Shown one piece after another: positions 25,558 to 37,989 of a stretch of 64,000 nt of DNA. Numbering within the stretch: position 1 is the first letter of the stretch; each line of letters begins with the position of its first letter. Both the position numbers and the translations under genes were made by a program. This stretch comes from Clavelina lepadiformis (taxonomy: Eukaryota; Chordata; Ascidiacea; Aplousobranchia; Clavelinidae): the NCBI RefSeq assembly GCF_947623445.1, contig NC_135242.1:6510001-6574000 (forward strand), given 5' to 3'. The notes below the pieces were generated by a model that saw nothing but the letters and a program-made list of their open reading frames with translations, was not told where the DNA came from and ran no database searches.

Positions 25558-28500
25558 TTAGACTTCTCCTTGATTGTCACCCACATTATAATCGACCCAG
25601 TCAAGGCCAATTGGAGCTGAGATCATTGCATCAGGAATTTTAAAGGAATCACAGAGATGTAGTGTGTGAGGAGCAAGTTGCCTGCATAGTTCTGCTGACA
25701 GGGGATTTACCTGTTTAAAAAACAAGCATTGACATAAAATCATGGTCCAGGGAACTACTAATCCAATCACATCTCATAATGGATACTTTCTTCTAATATG
25801 AATGCTAAATACATATAGAGTTTGGCATGAACAAACCGTACCTTTTTCGCTTCTTTTGGTTGAATATGTCCGTGGGCAATAAACCACCCAAGGTTTCTTT
25901 CAATTATGTCAGTAAGATATAGATGGTGTAAAAGTTTCAATATTGGCTTTAAAGTGCTTTCTGTTTCATCACTGTTTATTACTTTGGTCATTTGCTCACT
26001 AATCATTCTTTCTCCGAAAGACTTTGCACCCATCTAAAGTATATTTTATCATTCACTAAGGGGGAACAGGGAAGGATACGATATTTGAAACAAACAAACT
26101 ATGTTGTGGCACTTAGACTCATCGATAATGGCACCAATTATACTGCATACATTTTGAGCAACAACCGAACCTGAACAAGATCACTTTCCTGCATCATCCA
26201 GGACTCAAACAGATTTTTTCCTGCTTCCTTCACTTTCATTCCGAGGTCGGTGAAGTTTTGATTTTCCCGGCAAACCAGCAAATAATGTAAAAAATCTATA
26301 CTGGATACATCTGCCAAAATTCAATTTGTGCTCATGATAATAATCCTGAAACTGTTTGGGGACAGTTTGAAAAGCTTCCGACATTTATACTTACCTTCTT
26401 TTGTTTTTTCACTCCTCAGGGGCTTGAATACACTAAGTCTTTCTTTAGCAACTTTCTGAAAATATGTAACACTTAAGTACACTTGTCCTAACAGCTTTGT
26501 ACCCTTGGAAGCTGACAGTACATGCCACTCACTTGCATAAGAACACTGTTGTCACCCTCTGCTGTCATGGCTGCATGGGCAAGACCAATAAAGGTGCCAA
26601 ACCTATTGCAAGAAAGGTAGCCCTGTGTAACAAAGTTGTTTAAAAGTACTATAGAGTGAAAATTTACCAACAATGCTTGGTACGATTTATGCACCTGGCC
26701 CCCACATCTTTCTCGACAAATAGATGCAACTTTCTCCAAATTCCATGAAACAAGTGGTTTTATGGCGCAACAAAGTGTGACAACTTCGGCATGTTCTGAG
26801 CCATCAGTTGCTTGGAATGCCCACCTTGTTTTCACATAGTCCAAACCAATATTTAATGCGTAGGTACGCGCCATAAGTGGCAACAAAGCTCGTTGTTGTA
26901 GCTGAAAATATCATTGCAGGTAAAATTATTCATCAAACTTGTATTACTCGGCAACTGTTACTTAAACTTGTTCTCATGAAGAGCGACTAATGAATGGAGA
27001 CCATAACACTAATTTTTTCTGGAGCTATCATTTTTCATTATTAGGGTATGTTTACCTGATATGCTAATATAGCCATGTCAGACTTCCCACGCGACCCAAC
27101 AGTTAACCTTGTGGCAGCATATCGCAAAGCAGCAGCCAGGCTAGCCTTGGTTCCACCCATGCTCATCGAAGCGATGCAAATTCTGCCAGAGAGGAGCTGG
27201 TCTGCTACTGTCAGAAACCTTGCTCGATTGGAAGTAATTGACGTCGTAAAATTTCCGTCTGCTTCCACGTCTGAGTATCTTAACATTAATAATTATGGAT
27301 AAAGACATTTTTTGTTATATGTAAACTAACAATAAATTTTTAGAGTACCGTCTTCTATGATTCGTAAAAAAGGTTAGTATCCCCAAAATCTAATACTAAC
27401 TCTTTTCAAACTACATGTAGAAAGTTATTTTACTTGTTTAAAAGATTTTCCCTAGGTATTCTGACATTATCGAACAACAGCTTAGCATTGTCCACTCCAT
27501 TGAGACCCATCTTGTGACCCATGTCTTCAACTCGAACATTGGGCATCACTTTTAGGTCATTATCACGAATTCTGACTAGAAACCCATGGATGCCATGATT
27601 TTCCTTTCCAACTAAAAGCTGAATAAACAGTTCACTTTCAACTGCTGGCATTTAAAAATCAGAAAATGCAATGCCCTTTACTGAAAAAGTACCTGTGCAA
27701 ATACAATTACATGCTTAGCATGTACTGCCCCATTTGTTATCCAATACTTCTGTGCAAGGGTTGTTGGGGTGTTGATTATAAACTCTTGAGTTTCCTATAG
27801 AACAGTGTAAACTTTAATCACATAACATAAAAGAATTTGCCTATTTCAACAACTTTAAAGTCTGGTGCTTTCCAACTTTTTTCAAATTGCTCCCAGTTTT
27901 ACTGACAATTTTTTTTAGGCCCACTAATTTAGATAACCAAATTATATAGACTATTTTTTTAGTCGTACATATTACAAATGAGTGCAACTAAACAATCTTT
28001 TTTAAAAATGCGTTTACAATGACCACACTTCTTGGTGTTAACCTTTTGTACCATAACGTTTTTGCTTCCTTTGCAGTGGACTGGTTCAGAAGCACTGCTC
28101 TAGTGGATTTTGAAAAAGTTCAAAACCAGGCAAATTGTCCAAATATGCAAACAAGCGCAGACAGTTGGACACGCACATTTTCAATATAAAAAATATGGTC
28201 ATTCACCTGATCAAAATCAAAAATGTATTCAATACAAACATGCACATTCATGCAATTAAAATGAGTTTTCTGTTCATTACTTGAGTTGTCTTACATCATA
28301 GATTACTTATGCACACATTTACTCATAGTCCATGACCAAATGCCTAATTACAAAAACAAAATGCTTCTCAGAGATGGCCCCAAACTCATAAACTACGCTA
28401 AGCTGAATAAAACAAACTGGCAAACATTAGAATGTACGCAATCCGAGACTGGCAACAATGTTACAAATTAAGCAACTTCCCTAATTAAATGAAGGTGAAT

Positions 28501-29902
28501 TAGGGAATTTTACTGCTTTGATAGAAATGATCACAGTGTATTCCAAGTAAAGATAGATACTGTTCACATAGGACCTGACATACTTTCTCATACACTGCTG
28601 TAGTCTCCATTTCAACTGCATTATTTCCATAACCAAGTTCCGTAAGACCAAAACAGCCAACATCATCTAATGTGTCGATTCCTGCAGAAAAATGATATAT
28701 TCAGAAAAAATTTCCAAAGGTATTTCACCACACGCCACCCATAAAACCTTTAATGCAGCAGTATATATATTATTACGCGTTTCAAGTACCTTTAAGCAGC
28801 TTTTTATGGTGCCTTTCTGTTCCAAGTTTGAGAACTGTTCCACCAAATAGGTTAAACTGGACGGTCATCTTAGTTGACATGGCTGGATCAATGATGGAAG
28901 CCAACTCATGGGCAGCAAATATCCGTAGTGGATTGTTTTTAAAATCCAGAACCGATATGAAATGTCCCTATTGTTAATAAGATTAATACCAAAATGAGTA
29001 CACTTCCAATTTAAACTAGTTTTTGAGTGAAACAAGCATGAAAGTTTTCTTAATGCATTCAGTCTCATTTATATTTATTTAAGTTACTAGTTAAAAGTTA
29101 GGGCCAAAACAAAGCAAAAATGTAAATGAAATTGTAACAACACAGCACAACAAGCTGTCACAATGGGCAGCGCACATCACAAATTCTCTTTAATCTCTTC
29201 AGAGCAACATCCCTCTCCTCCGCTAATGGTATGTTGTACTTTGGAGTCATTATGGGATCACTGACAAATTCACGAAAGTCCTTTCGCATTTCATGATTGT
29301 CATGATCAAGTAACCGAGCCATTGCATCAACATCAAAGGTAGGTTTGTCTCTATTCCATGACAACCTTTAAAAAAATAGAAGCCTTCATTGGACGACTGT
29401 AACTACTGCGATTGAAATTCTTTTTTCAAATGAAGATCTGGAGATTGCATTAGGATGTTATCTAGATCACTATTAATCTGATTGTTCAACCTACCTTATT
29501 TCATTAGGTGACAAAGTGTTTGATATTAGAGCTTTACAGGATGTGCGGAAATGTCTTGGCAAAGTTTGGGCTGCAATACAACAAATAATAAGGAACCATT
29601 AACACAAAAAACCTGATACCTTGAATATACCTCTGCAAATAAAAATGAATTCGTGCAAAAAGACACGCTATACTTTTTGAACATTGCATTAAGAAATAAA
29701 TGGACAAAAAACAATGAAAGCCATTTAAGTCCAAGTAAGGTTGGTAGCCTAGGTAAGAAATTACACAACTTCATATTAGTTAAAACAAAATTTTGTATTA
29801 ATGAAACTGATAGTACAAACCTGCATAATTAAATCTCAGGACAGAAGAAACAGGTCTTCTACCAGCGAAAATACGAAACGTCCTGGTGCTTGAAGAAAGC
29901 AT
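25558..29902 (-). CDS. Acyl-CoA oxidase, ACX3-like
   Basis: Fourteen exons in phase: 29821-29902, 29495-29570, 29176-29365, 28790-28967, 28584-28681, 27693-27794, 27434-27618, 27056-27278, 26695-26901, 26533-26622, 26395-26455, 26171-26310, 25842-26033, 25558-25710; 658 residues. Family landmarks: [25 protein letters not shown] (substrate/FAD loop), [56 protein letters not shown], and [10 protein letters not shown] with the catalytic Glu at about residue 469. The C-terminal domain ends near [17 protein letters not shown]. As I recall it, Arabidopsis ACX3 resembles this more closely than mammalian ACOX1 does. The enzyme oxidises acyl-CoA to trans-2-enoyl-CoA with FAD, passing electrons to oxygen. 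There is no C-terminal SKL. The Arg/Ser-rich, acid-free N terminus ([20 protein letters not shown]) looks more like a mitochondrial presequence than a peroxisomal PTS2; the compartment is open. Confidence 0.93.
27862..28097. mobile_element. Possible decayed hAT MITE in an oxidase intron
   Basis: The left end CTGGTGCTTTCCAAC and the right end, which reads CAGTGCTTCTGAACC in reverse complement, resemble hAT terminal inverted repeats. No target-site duplication is recognisable. Confidence 0.35.
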
Positions 29903-30801
29903 TTTAACTTGGAAGTGCCAGAAATATTTGATAGTTCAACGAAGTTTCCTGCTGCACTACAAGCTTAAACGACCGCCTACTATAAAAGAGAGATTTCGCT
30001 TCGAGCTTACCTCGGTATAACTATACCAAACATCTCCTACACAAATAAGTCTATAGAAATACGAAGACTCTCAACAAATTTCAGGGATTACAAACCGGAA
30101 TGAACTATGGACTTTATGGGCCAGTGCACAAACCCTACGCATGAACAGTTTTCATTTAACCAGTGATGCTTGAGTTAAATTTCATAGGAAGCATGCAGGC
30201 CTACCGGTAATGATATTTCGTAACTTTTAATATTGAACTTTAATCAAGTTTAAAACTTTAGACTATATTTTCAGAGATTTTCTTGCGTGCACATTTTATA
30301 TTTTTTTAACTTTCCAGATCGCTCGCTTAGTCAAATCACAAAATTGCTCGCGAGAAATCTCTCTATAAAATTAGCTTTAATTAGACCAATAAGAGCTTTT
30401 TCTTTTCTTAAATAAAGACCAACAGAGTGCAACTGAATGTTTTGCAGACGACAAATTTCTGCTCACCGCAAAACCCACGCTGAACAGACAATTTCGTAGA
30501 TGAACAAGAATTAGTATATCTACCAAATCGAAAATGCATCCATGCATGCATAACATTGACTGGGTTTTCAGTGCAAGATTGTTACACTTGATAGCATGAT
30601 TGTTCTCGTTTTTCTTCTTATGGATTCTAACTATTTTTATGAAAACTCGTGTTGCATCTGCCCAGTGCCCATACTACAAGTACAAGCCATGCGGTACGAT
30701 TTCTTTATTCTCCTGATCCCAGAAAACGCAATGACACACGCACGAACATGCGAAATCGCAATAAAACAAGCCAATAACATCACCAAATGGCTCATAAATC
30801 A
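29903..30801. other. Intergenic region upstream of the oxidase and downstream of eIF3h
   Basis: About 900 bases between two minus-strand genes. It holds the eIF3h polyadenylation signal (30704-30709) and presumably the oxidase promoter. No TATA box or other clear core element was identified. Confidence 0.5.
30704..30709 (-). promoter_or_regulatory. Polyadenylation signal AATAAA of eIF3h
   Basis: AATAAA on the minus strand, about 93 bases after the eIF3h stop codon at 30802-30804. Confidence 0.65.
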
Positions 30802-33456
30802 TCAATCTTTGTTGTCCATTGCTTGTGCCATGAATATTCTTCCCAAGCTTTGTGTAGAAAAGCTCGAAACTTTGTCGCAGTAAGCAGAAACCTGACCAGC
30901 AGCAAGTAACGCGTCAATGCGGGCCGGTTGCTGGATAGGACGCAAAATCTTATTAAAATCCTCTTCTGGCAGTGGTGGCTCGCCACGCTGAGCTCGGGCG
31001 GCGTTTTCCACAGTACGCTTCTGTTGGTACAGCAACTAGAAAAAATTTGTAGTAAACAAGCTACAAACAATTTTCAAACCATTTCTTACCATAAATTCTT
31101 TTCAAGCAACACTAGCAATAAATAGTGATAAAAAGTACAGATATCAAGAAATGACATATCTGTGGCGATCGTGATAACAAATTATAATAATTATATAATT
31201 GGCATTTGTTAAGCAATTTTTGTGTTTCCAGTCAAACTCTAAACAAATTTCAAATGTATTGTTCCTAGTAATCCTTATTCAATATTAGTACAAATCGACA
31301 TGTGACGTAGTTAAGTGTGTCAAGTGGTTTTCTGTACCGATGTAAATCGATTTTAATTCTTTGTGATAAAAGCTTAGAATGTAACATGACACATGTATAC
31401 GTGTCATTGTATGGCTAGTTTGGCATTCGCTCATTGGTTAAAATACGGGAGTATAAAAGCTAATGTTTGGTTTAAATCGCTCTCTTCTAAATCTCTCTCT
31501 TCTCTTAGCTATTTCTTTTGTTATTGCTGATTTATTCGGAATTGGAATCATTACTGAATTCGAGTTATAGCTTGGTTTAAATGTGGAAAGATGGTGTAAA
31601 TGTTTCTAATTTGATACAACCTATTCGGACAATATAACAATTAGACTTTATGAAGTTGGTGTTGATTTGAAGAAACATTATAGAGTCAGTAAACGCAACG
31701 GAGTCAAAGACAATTATCTCGGAGTCAAACAGCAAGACTATTAGTCTTGGCTTTAGGCCAACCTAAAAGCAATCCACACCACCATCATCCCCATATATCT
31801 ATAAAGGCAACTGTTTTATAAATATAATAAAACTACTTTGCTTTGATGTTGTTTTGCAGCAGAGCGTTGATACTGAACAAATTTTCCACTTTCCTGAGTG
31901 AGTTCATCGACTGATGACATCATTAATCGGAGTTGTCGCTCCAACGATGAACTGATGGAAAAGGAAACAGAGTTAAATTTACATTCGTCATTTCATTGAA
32001 AAAAGGTTTTGGCAGGGCATGCATACAGACAACAAAAAACAACCTGTGCGATAAATTGAGATATTCCACTTTTTCAGGAACCGGGTTTTCTTTTTTTAAT
32101 TTGAGCAGGAGCATATTACTTAAAGGGGAGTTTTTTATATTGATCGGAACTTCTTCATACATGTCATTAAAACTTAGGCCTTCAGCCTTAATTCTGCCAA
32201 AAAAATTTACATGAATAAAAGCGGGTAAACAATGACACAAACATCTCATAACAACAGCCTTAAGTTACGCTGGTAAACTAATACTTAAAAGCAAAATTTA
32301 ACTAAAAAGTATTTCCTGGCACTCACGTTTCCAGTGTGAAGTGTTTTGAATCATACATGCTCATCATTTTAGGAGTCAACCTGTAAGCTTTCAGGGAAAG
32401 ACATCCTTGAGCTGTTTTTAAGGGATCATAAATTAGCACTACAGATTCTTCTATAGATGACTGATATAAAAACTGGGAGTCAAGAAAAGCTCGGTTGACG
32501 AAGTTGCCATGATTTGAAGATTGATACCAACCAACATGAAGATGGTCAATGTTGACATGCCTCAGAGAGCGCATCATGTCCATCTGATATTCATTGTATT
32601 GAACTAAAATAAGGAAATAACTTTAGGGTTGACAAGGAATAAAATTCAAGATGCTGTTAAATTCTGCAAATCATTTTATAAGGTCTACATCTTAGGATAA
32701 TGACTACTTCAGTATGGTATGGTGGTAATTAGCCACTAATGGTATGACTAAACTACTGATAATTAATTTAAGTGATTAGTTAAGTATTACGCAGCAGTGA
32801 TTTTTTACAGTTATATAAAGAAAAAAGATGCAAATATAACTTAGGGAAGTATGAATAAGTTTTGAAAATTTACATTCAAATATAACTTCATATTTCTAGA
32901 TTGGCCTAGCTAAGCATACAAAACTAACAGTTGTTTAACCTTCATCAAAATCTGAATTCTCTGTAGTCCTGGGGAATGGAAAGCAATTTGTTATTTCCAA
33001 GGTTTCACCAACAACCAGTCCTAACAGCACACCTTGTACAAGTTCAGGTCCACCACTGTCTTCTTCACAGTGTTTGATCAGTTTCAAAACAACCTGGATG
33101 CATAAAAAACAAAATATATACACGACACGATAAACACGACAAAGAAATGATGTAGATCTTATGACAGCTCTATATTGCTTCCAGGAATGTAAAATATGTA
33201 ACTTTCTTGAAGACTTATTATACAAATATCACACAAGTTAAGCGTGGTGTAAATTCATAAGATCCTAAGTTACAAGTACTGGTAAGTATATTTATGCACT
33301 AAATGGTTGTTAACTTATACAAAAGTTAATAGAGCAAGTGACATGTATTTATAAGGCATAAAGATTTCGATTTAAGATTAGGATTATAATATGAAGACCT
33401 TTTCTTACCAGTCCTCCTATTTGTACTTGTTTTACCACGGGTTCAGTAGATGACAT
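30802..33456 (-). CDS. EIF3H: Translation initiation factor 3 subunit H (MPN-domain subunit)
   Basis: Six exons in phase: 33409-33456, 32940-33093, 32327-32603, 32044-32193, 31837-31951, 30802-31035; 325 residues (human 352). The N-terminal MPN domain shows [31 protein letters not shown], and [20 protein letters not shown] followed by [10 protein letters not shown]. The C-terminal helical part contains [15 protein letters not shown] and [18 protein letters not shown] replaces the JAMM metalloprotease signature, so this is the catalytically inactive MPN- type, as known for eIF3h. It belongs to the eIF3 complex that organises the 43S pre-initiation complex in the cytoplasm. The start codon at 33454-33456 gives [16 protein letters not shown], matching the family N terminus. 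The 800-base last intron contains a promoter-like segment, listed separately. Confidence 0.95.
31300..31800 (+). promoter_or_regulatory. Promoter-like segment in the last eIF3h intron (possible solo LTR)
   Basis: Reading on the plus strand, antisense to the gene: a TGACGT site (31301-31312), an 18-bp imperfect palindrome GACACATGTATACGTGTC, an ATTGGTT (CCAAT-type) box, and GGAGTATAAAAGC (TATA box) follow in order near 31300-31460. A CTCTCTTCT-rich stretch follows. This order resembles an RNA polymerase II promoter or an LTR. No TG...CA ends with a short target duplication could be fixed. Confidence 0.3.
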
Positions 33457-34661
33457 ATTTTTTTGTATCAGTTTACAGTTCCAGAATTAACCCTAGGCTA
33501 ATTTGAACAGAAAAAATTTTTTCCAATTATGTGGATTACGTCTGGTATGGCTAAACCGAAAAATTAGTGGCTGTCTGGCTGAGGTATATTTTTTTCTAGA
33601 AGTTACAATTACCTAAACTATGCTAGACACATAAGCTAGAGATGATCTAGCTGTATTTCAGGAATGAAGTTAATATAATAGGCAGCCAATAAATTTCTTT
33701 ACACTGCTAATTTTCCAGACAGGTGTGAATGTTCTGTCTCCATACTGTTCTTGATACCTCAGTTAAATTAATCAGATTACTTATAAATATCCTATTTAAA
33801 TCACAAAAAAAATCAGCCAAGTGCAAGTTGCAAATGCATACCTATCTCCATCGATCTAGCATGTATTGCTGTGTGGTAAAAAACAATATTAGCACTAGGC
33901 AAAGCTATAAAATTATTACTCGTTGGCTGGTCTGGTTAAAATCTGATAATTGTCAACTGCCAGTTTGATTGGGCTATCAATACCAAAGAACAATGTAACT
34001 TCAATTTTGTTAAGCCAAATTTTGTGTCTCTGTCGCTCTCTGGTCAAATTTCTGTCATAATTGGCCAAAGCTCAATTATGAATCAAATATATATATATTT
34101 AGATAATGATACTACGTTTAAACCTGAACCACGCAAAAATATTGTAAATATGCCCAAGCCCAATTCTTATGCATTTCACGTTGCATGCTTTACTGACCAC
34201 TTGTCTAGATGTCACATCCAATAAGTCCAGTGCATACTGTTCAAACCACTGCAAAATAAGAACTAGGCAACCTATTTTCAATATTTTTGCTTCATTATAA
34301 AAGAATTCATAGGCTATTTAAGAGAAATCATTACAACCCGATACCTAAGACGCTTGCAATACTAAAAAGAATCAAAGTATGTGGGCAATTTCCATTGTTA
34401 AGTGTAGGCGGTCAAAAAACTCTTGCCATTCGAACATTAATGCGAAAGATCTATCCTATAGTTTGTGTCATACTCCTTCCTCAGCCTGAGGTGAACTATA
34501 TCCTAACCTATAGTTGTGACCAAACTTTTAAGACCGCCTGCTTAAAATTTCGATTTTTACGATAAGTTAAAAGATTTGTCGTAAGGGTTGCATCACATTG
34601 CCTTTTATTTCATCAGCACTTTTTTACGTAACTGACTGAACTAATGTTTCTATTACAACCT

Positions 34662-35636
34662 ATAAGCCCGACTGGAAAGTACAGCAATTTTCGACAAGAA
34701 ATCAAGTGTGTAAAGACACAAATTTTGGCATGATTTGGGCACTAAGTCTTAATCGTTTGTTAATTTATTATAAATTGGCATTTAATCAAGCAGTTTTTTT
34801 GTTTATTTATTATAAATTGGCGTGAAGATAAAAACTTCGGTGTGCACATTGATGAATCTCCTGTGTACCCAACTGGAAAGTAAAGCTGTTTTCAACAAGA
34901 AACTGTGCATATAAACTTGCAGATTTTGGCGTGATGGCATGCACTAAGCCTCAATTCTTTGTTTATTTATTATAAATGAGCATGATGAATGAAATATTCG
35001 GCGAGCATGTTGATAAATCTCATATGTGCAGGTGTCAAACTTTCCACTTTGGCCTGCATGCAGGTGCTACACCTTCCACTATGCCAACTAGCATTCTTGG
35101 TTGTAATGGCCTATAACAGGGGTGGGCAAACTTGTTCAATGAAAGAGTCAATTGCGGAAAACTACAAACAGTAGTGAGCCACAAAATCAGTAGTGTCAAT
35201 ATAAATACGGTAAACAATGCATGCATAATGAACAATAATGGATATTACTATTCAGCTAGAAGAGCCACAAAAACCATGTCGGCGAGCCGCAGTTTGTCCA
35301 CCTTTGGCCTATAAAAATAAGACGCTTTATCTTGAAAACAAAAAGATCTACATTTTGTTTCAATTATTGCTGCTGAAGAAAAATGGGTAAAAGATTGGTT
35401 TATCAACAGTTAAGTCTGCAAGACAGGTAAGAGACCAAAACTGTTACAGATCAAGAGATTATCAGAGATTGGTGGCATTCCAGAAGTTCACAATCTATAT
35501 AGTGGAAAGTGTAGCATCTCATTGCACAAGGTGCATCATCACGCACGTTGCAATTTTAAGGGTATTTTTTTCTCTTTATAAGAAAATTCTTTTTTTTGAC
35601 TGCTCGTCGAAAACTGCTGTACTTTCTAGTTCGGTT
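34662..35636. repeat. Three-copy dispersed repeat (two direct, one inverted)
   Basis: A motif beginning ACTGGAAAGTACAGC and continuing TTTTCGACAAGAA occurs at about 34671-34700. It recurs diverged at about 34872-34903 (same orientation) and inverted at about 35600-35636. The two direct copies are each followed by a TTTATTATAAATTGGC-like stretch, with a period near 200 bases. The inverted copy suggests the arms of an old transposon later split by the MITE at 35117-35306. Confidence 0.55.
35117..35306. mobile_element. hAT-type MITE (190 bp)
   Basis: Left end CAGGGGTGGGCAAACT, and the right end read in reverse complement as CAAAGGTGGACAAACT, form terminal inverted repeats. An exact 8-bp duplication GCCTATAA flanks it at 35109-35116 and 35307-35314. 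Confidence 0.92.
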
Positions 35637-36419
35637 CATTAGTCTCCTTTACTTTTGCACTACTGTATCATGATTAAGTATTAAAAAATTACTACATCAT
35701 AATTTCGGGTCTAGTACAGAAGCGCACAACTAAATGACGTCGCAATTTGAGTAACTGCAGTCTAGTATACAAATGCATCCTCTGATTGAGCACTTCTACA
35801 CTAGACCCATATTTTTTTGGGGTGATAAGATTTTTTCGATCGCCTATACTCAACAATGGAAAATGTCGACCCACTTTGGTTCCTTTTTAATTCAGACCCA
35901 GACATTAACTCGGAAAGGGCTGAAGGGTCTATTTAAGAGATCTAACGTGCACAACTAAAATGACGTCAAAATTTGAGTAGCAATGGTCAAGCAGCCCACA
36001 CAAATACATTACGTGGCTGTGCACTTTCGCACTGGACCCAGGTCTTCCGATATGGTAAAGCTACTCCTATGCCAGATTGCCAGTACAATTAAACTTCCTG
36101 GCCTAACTTTGTCAAGCTCAAGCTAACAAAACATGTTTCAATCATAGAAATCTAACAACAAACTTTATGACAAGTTATCCCATTAATCAACAAAATAATA
36201 TTTCATGTAACAATATACTTTCCTTGGTTTTCTAGTAGTAATTGGACGGTAACAGTGCCTAAATAGTTGCTAGAATTTCCAAATCTGTATACAGCTTTGG
36301 GTGCTTGAATAAAAAAAGGTTAAGAAATACTTTTAGAAGTAGATAATTTGGGATTGCGTTGGTATAAACTTTTGAAGCGCCATGTAACGTACAAAGATTT
36401 TGCGAGAGAATGTATACAC

Positions 36420-37197
36420 TAGGGCAGGGGTCGGCAACCTTTTGCACTTAAAGAGCCATTTTAACCGATATTCCACAAAATAAAAATCACTGGGAGCCGC
36501 AAAACTATTTTCACAATAAAACGAAAACGACACTCTGTAACAAAACTGTCATGTGTCGCATTTATAAAAGCAGTTAATTCAGTAAGATTTAATTAATGTG
36601 ATTTAATTAATGTGATTACTATAATGTGCTCAGTGAGATAAAGACGCGAGTGTTCTTCTGTTTGTTTCTACTGTAGCAATAAAATTAATAAGAGCTGCAT
36701 CAGAAGGATGAAAGAGCCACATGCGGCTCCGGAGCCGCAGGTTGCCGACCCCTGCACTAGGGTTATGACTAGGAAATTTTTTTTGTCTGTATCAGGAATC
36801 AATGAACATTTTGATATAAATTTAGAAAATCATAATTATTTTGTTCAAATCGTAAAAAATGTCCACATTCTTCTTAACAGATTCACTTGACTGGTGGTAA
36901 GCCATGAGATGAATAATTTAATCTGTGCCATCACAATTTACCAAAATAAATTTTCAAATCTTCGCAATTGAAATTGTGTCAGCCAAATTCAAATTAGTCG
37001 ATATATATATTATATAGTCTATATCTACAAAAGAAAGCCCACCCTTCATATATTGAAAACTGGAAAAATTTGGTGGGGGAGATTTTTGTTTAAACAGTCT
37101 TAAATTTTGTAAGTTTTTAAATCAGGACATAAAAGTTCATCATTAGTGACTACAGGACACACAAAATTATGAATTTTTTTTTTAAGTCATAACCCTA
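36420..37197. mobile_element. hAT-type element carrying a nested MITE
   Basis: The outer element starts TAGGGTTATGACT (interrupted after TAGGG by the MITE at 36425-36754) and ends AGTCATAACCCTA. The exact 8-bp duplication GTATACAC flanks it at 36412-36419 and 37198-37205. Inverted similarity continues for about 70 bases inside each arm. No transposase frame. Without the insert and its duplication the element is about 440 bp. Confidence 0.85.
36425..36754. mobile_element. hAT-type MITE (330 bp) nested in an older element
   Basis: Near-perfect terminal inverted repeats CAGGGGTCGGCAACCT and AGGTTGCCGACCCCTG. An exact 8-bp duplication CACTAGGG lies at 36417-36424 and 36755-36762. This duplication spans the left boundary of the outer element, which shows the order of insertion. 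Confidence 0.95.
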
Positions 37198-37680
37198 GTA
37201 TACACCTATTGTATGTTTTCCGATAAGATCCTTGTAAAAATAATTACTACTGTACTTCCTTTCAGCTGTTGTAAACGAATCGCTAAACTATACTGGGTTA
37301 GGGTTCTAGGTCGATTCAACCCACGGACAATTACTACAAAAATAAACGTTTAAAACTAAATTGATACGAGCATAATAGAAAAGGTCAGGAAGTTCACAAA
37401 ATAATCGTAAACAAAAAAGGTTGTTCTTAAAGGGAAATTTTCTTAAAGTATTTAAGATCCCTTGACGTGATGCGAACGTGACTTGTCGTCCAGGAAATAA
37501 ATTTTTTTTGGCGTAAACACGATTTTGAAGGTGCAACGGATCATGGAATGCACCACCTCTAAGAGAGGAGGCGCTGTTCTGCTCAATAAAGGGCATGAAT
37601 GTTTAAAAAACGGGTGACACCGGACGGTGTAAGTTATTGGAGATGCCGGCAATACTTTAAAAATAAATGTCCATCCACTG

Positions 37681-37989
37681 AACCGTGCATGGGTTGAACC
37701 ATGCGTAGGTTGAACCGTGCTGGGTTGAACCGTGCGTGGGTTGAACCGTGCATAGGTTGAATTGTCCGTGGGTTGAACCGTCCGGGGTTGAAAGGTCCGT
37801 GGGTTGAAAAGTCCGTGGGTTGAAAGGTCCGTGGGTTGAACCGCCTGTGGGTTGAATCATCCGTGGGTTGAATCGTCCGGGGTTAAATCGTCCGGGGTTG
37901 AATCGTCCGTGGGTTGAAAGGTCAGGGGTTGAATCGTCCATGGGTTGAAAGGTCCGTGGGTTGAAAGATCCGTGGGTTGAATCGTCCGA
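37681..37989. repeat. Minisatellite, roughly 16-bp unit, about 20 copies
   Basis: Tandem copies of a unit like GTCCGTGGGTTGAATC, 15-16 bases long, with variants (TCCGGGGTTGAA, GTGCGTGGGTTGAACC). The mix of 15- and 16-base units makes a chance open frame on the minus strand encoding STHGRFNP-like repeats; I do not regard it as a gene. Confidence 0.95.
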
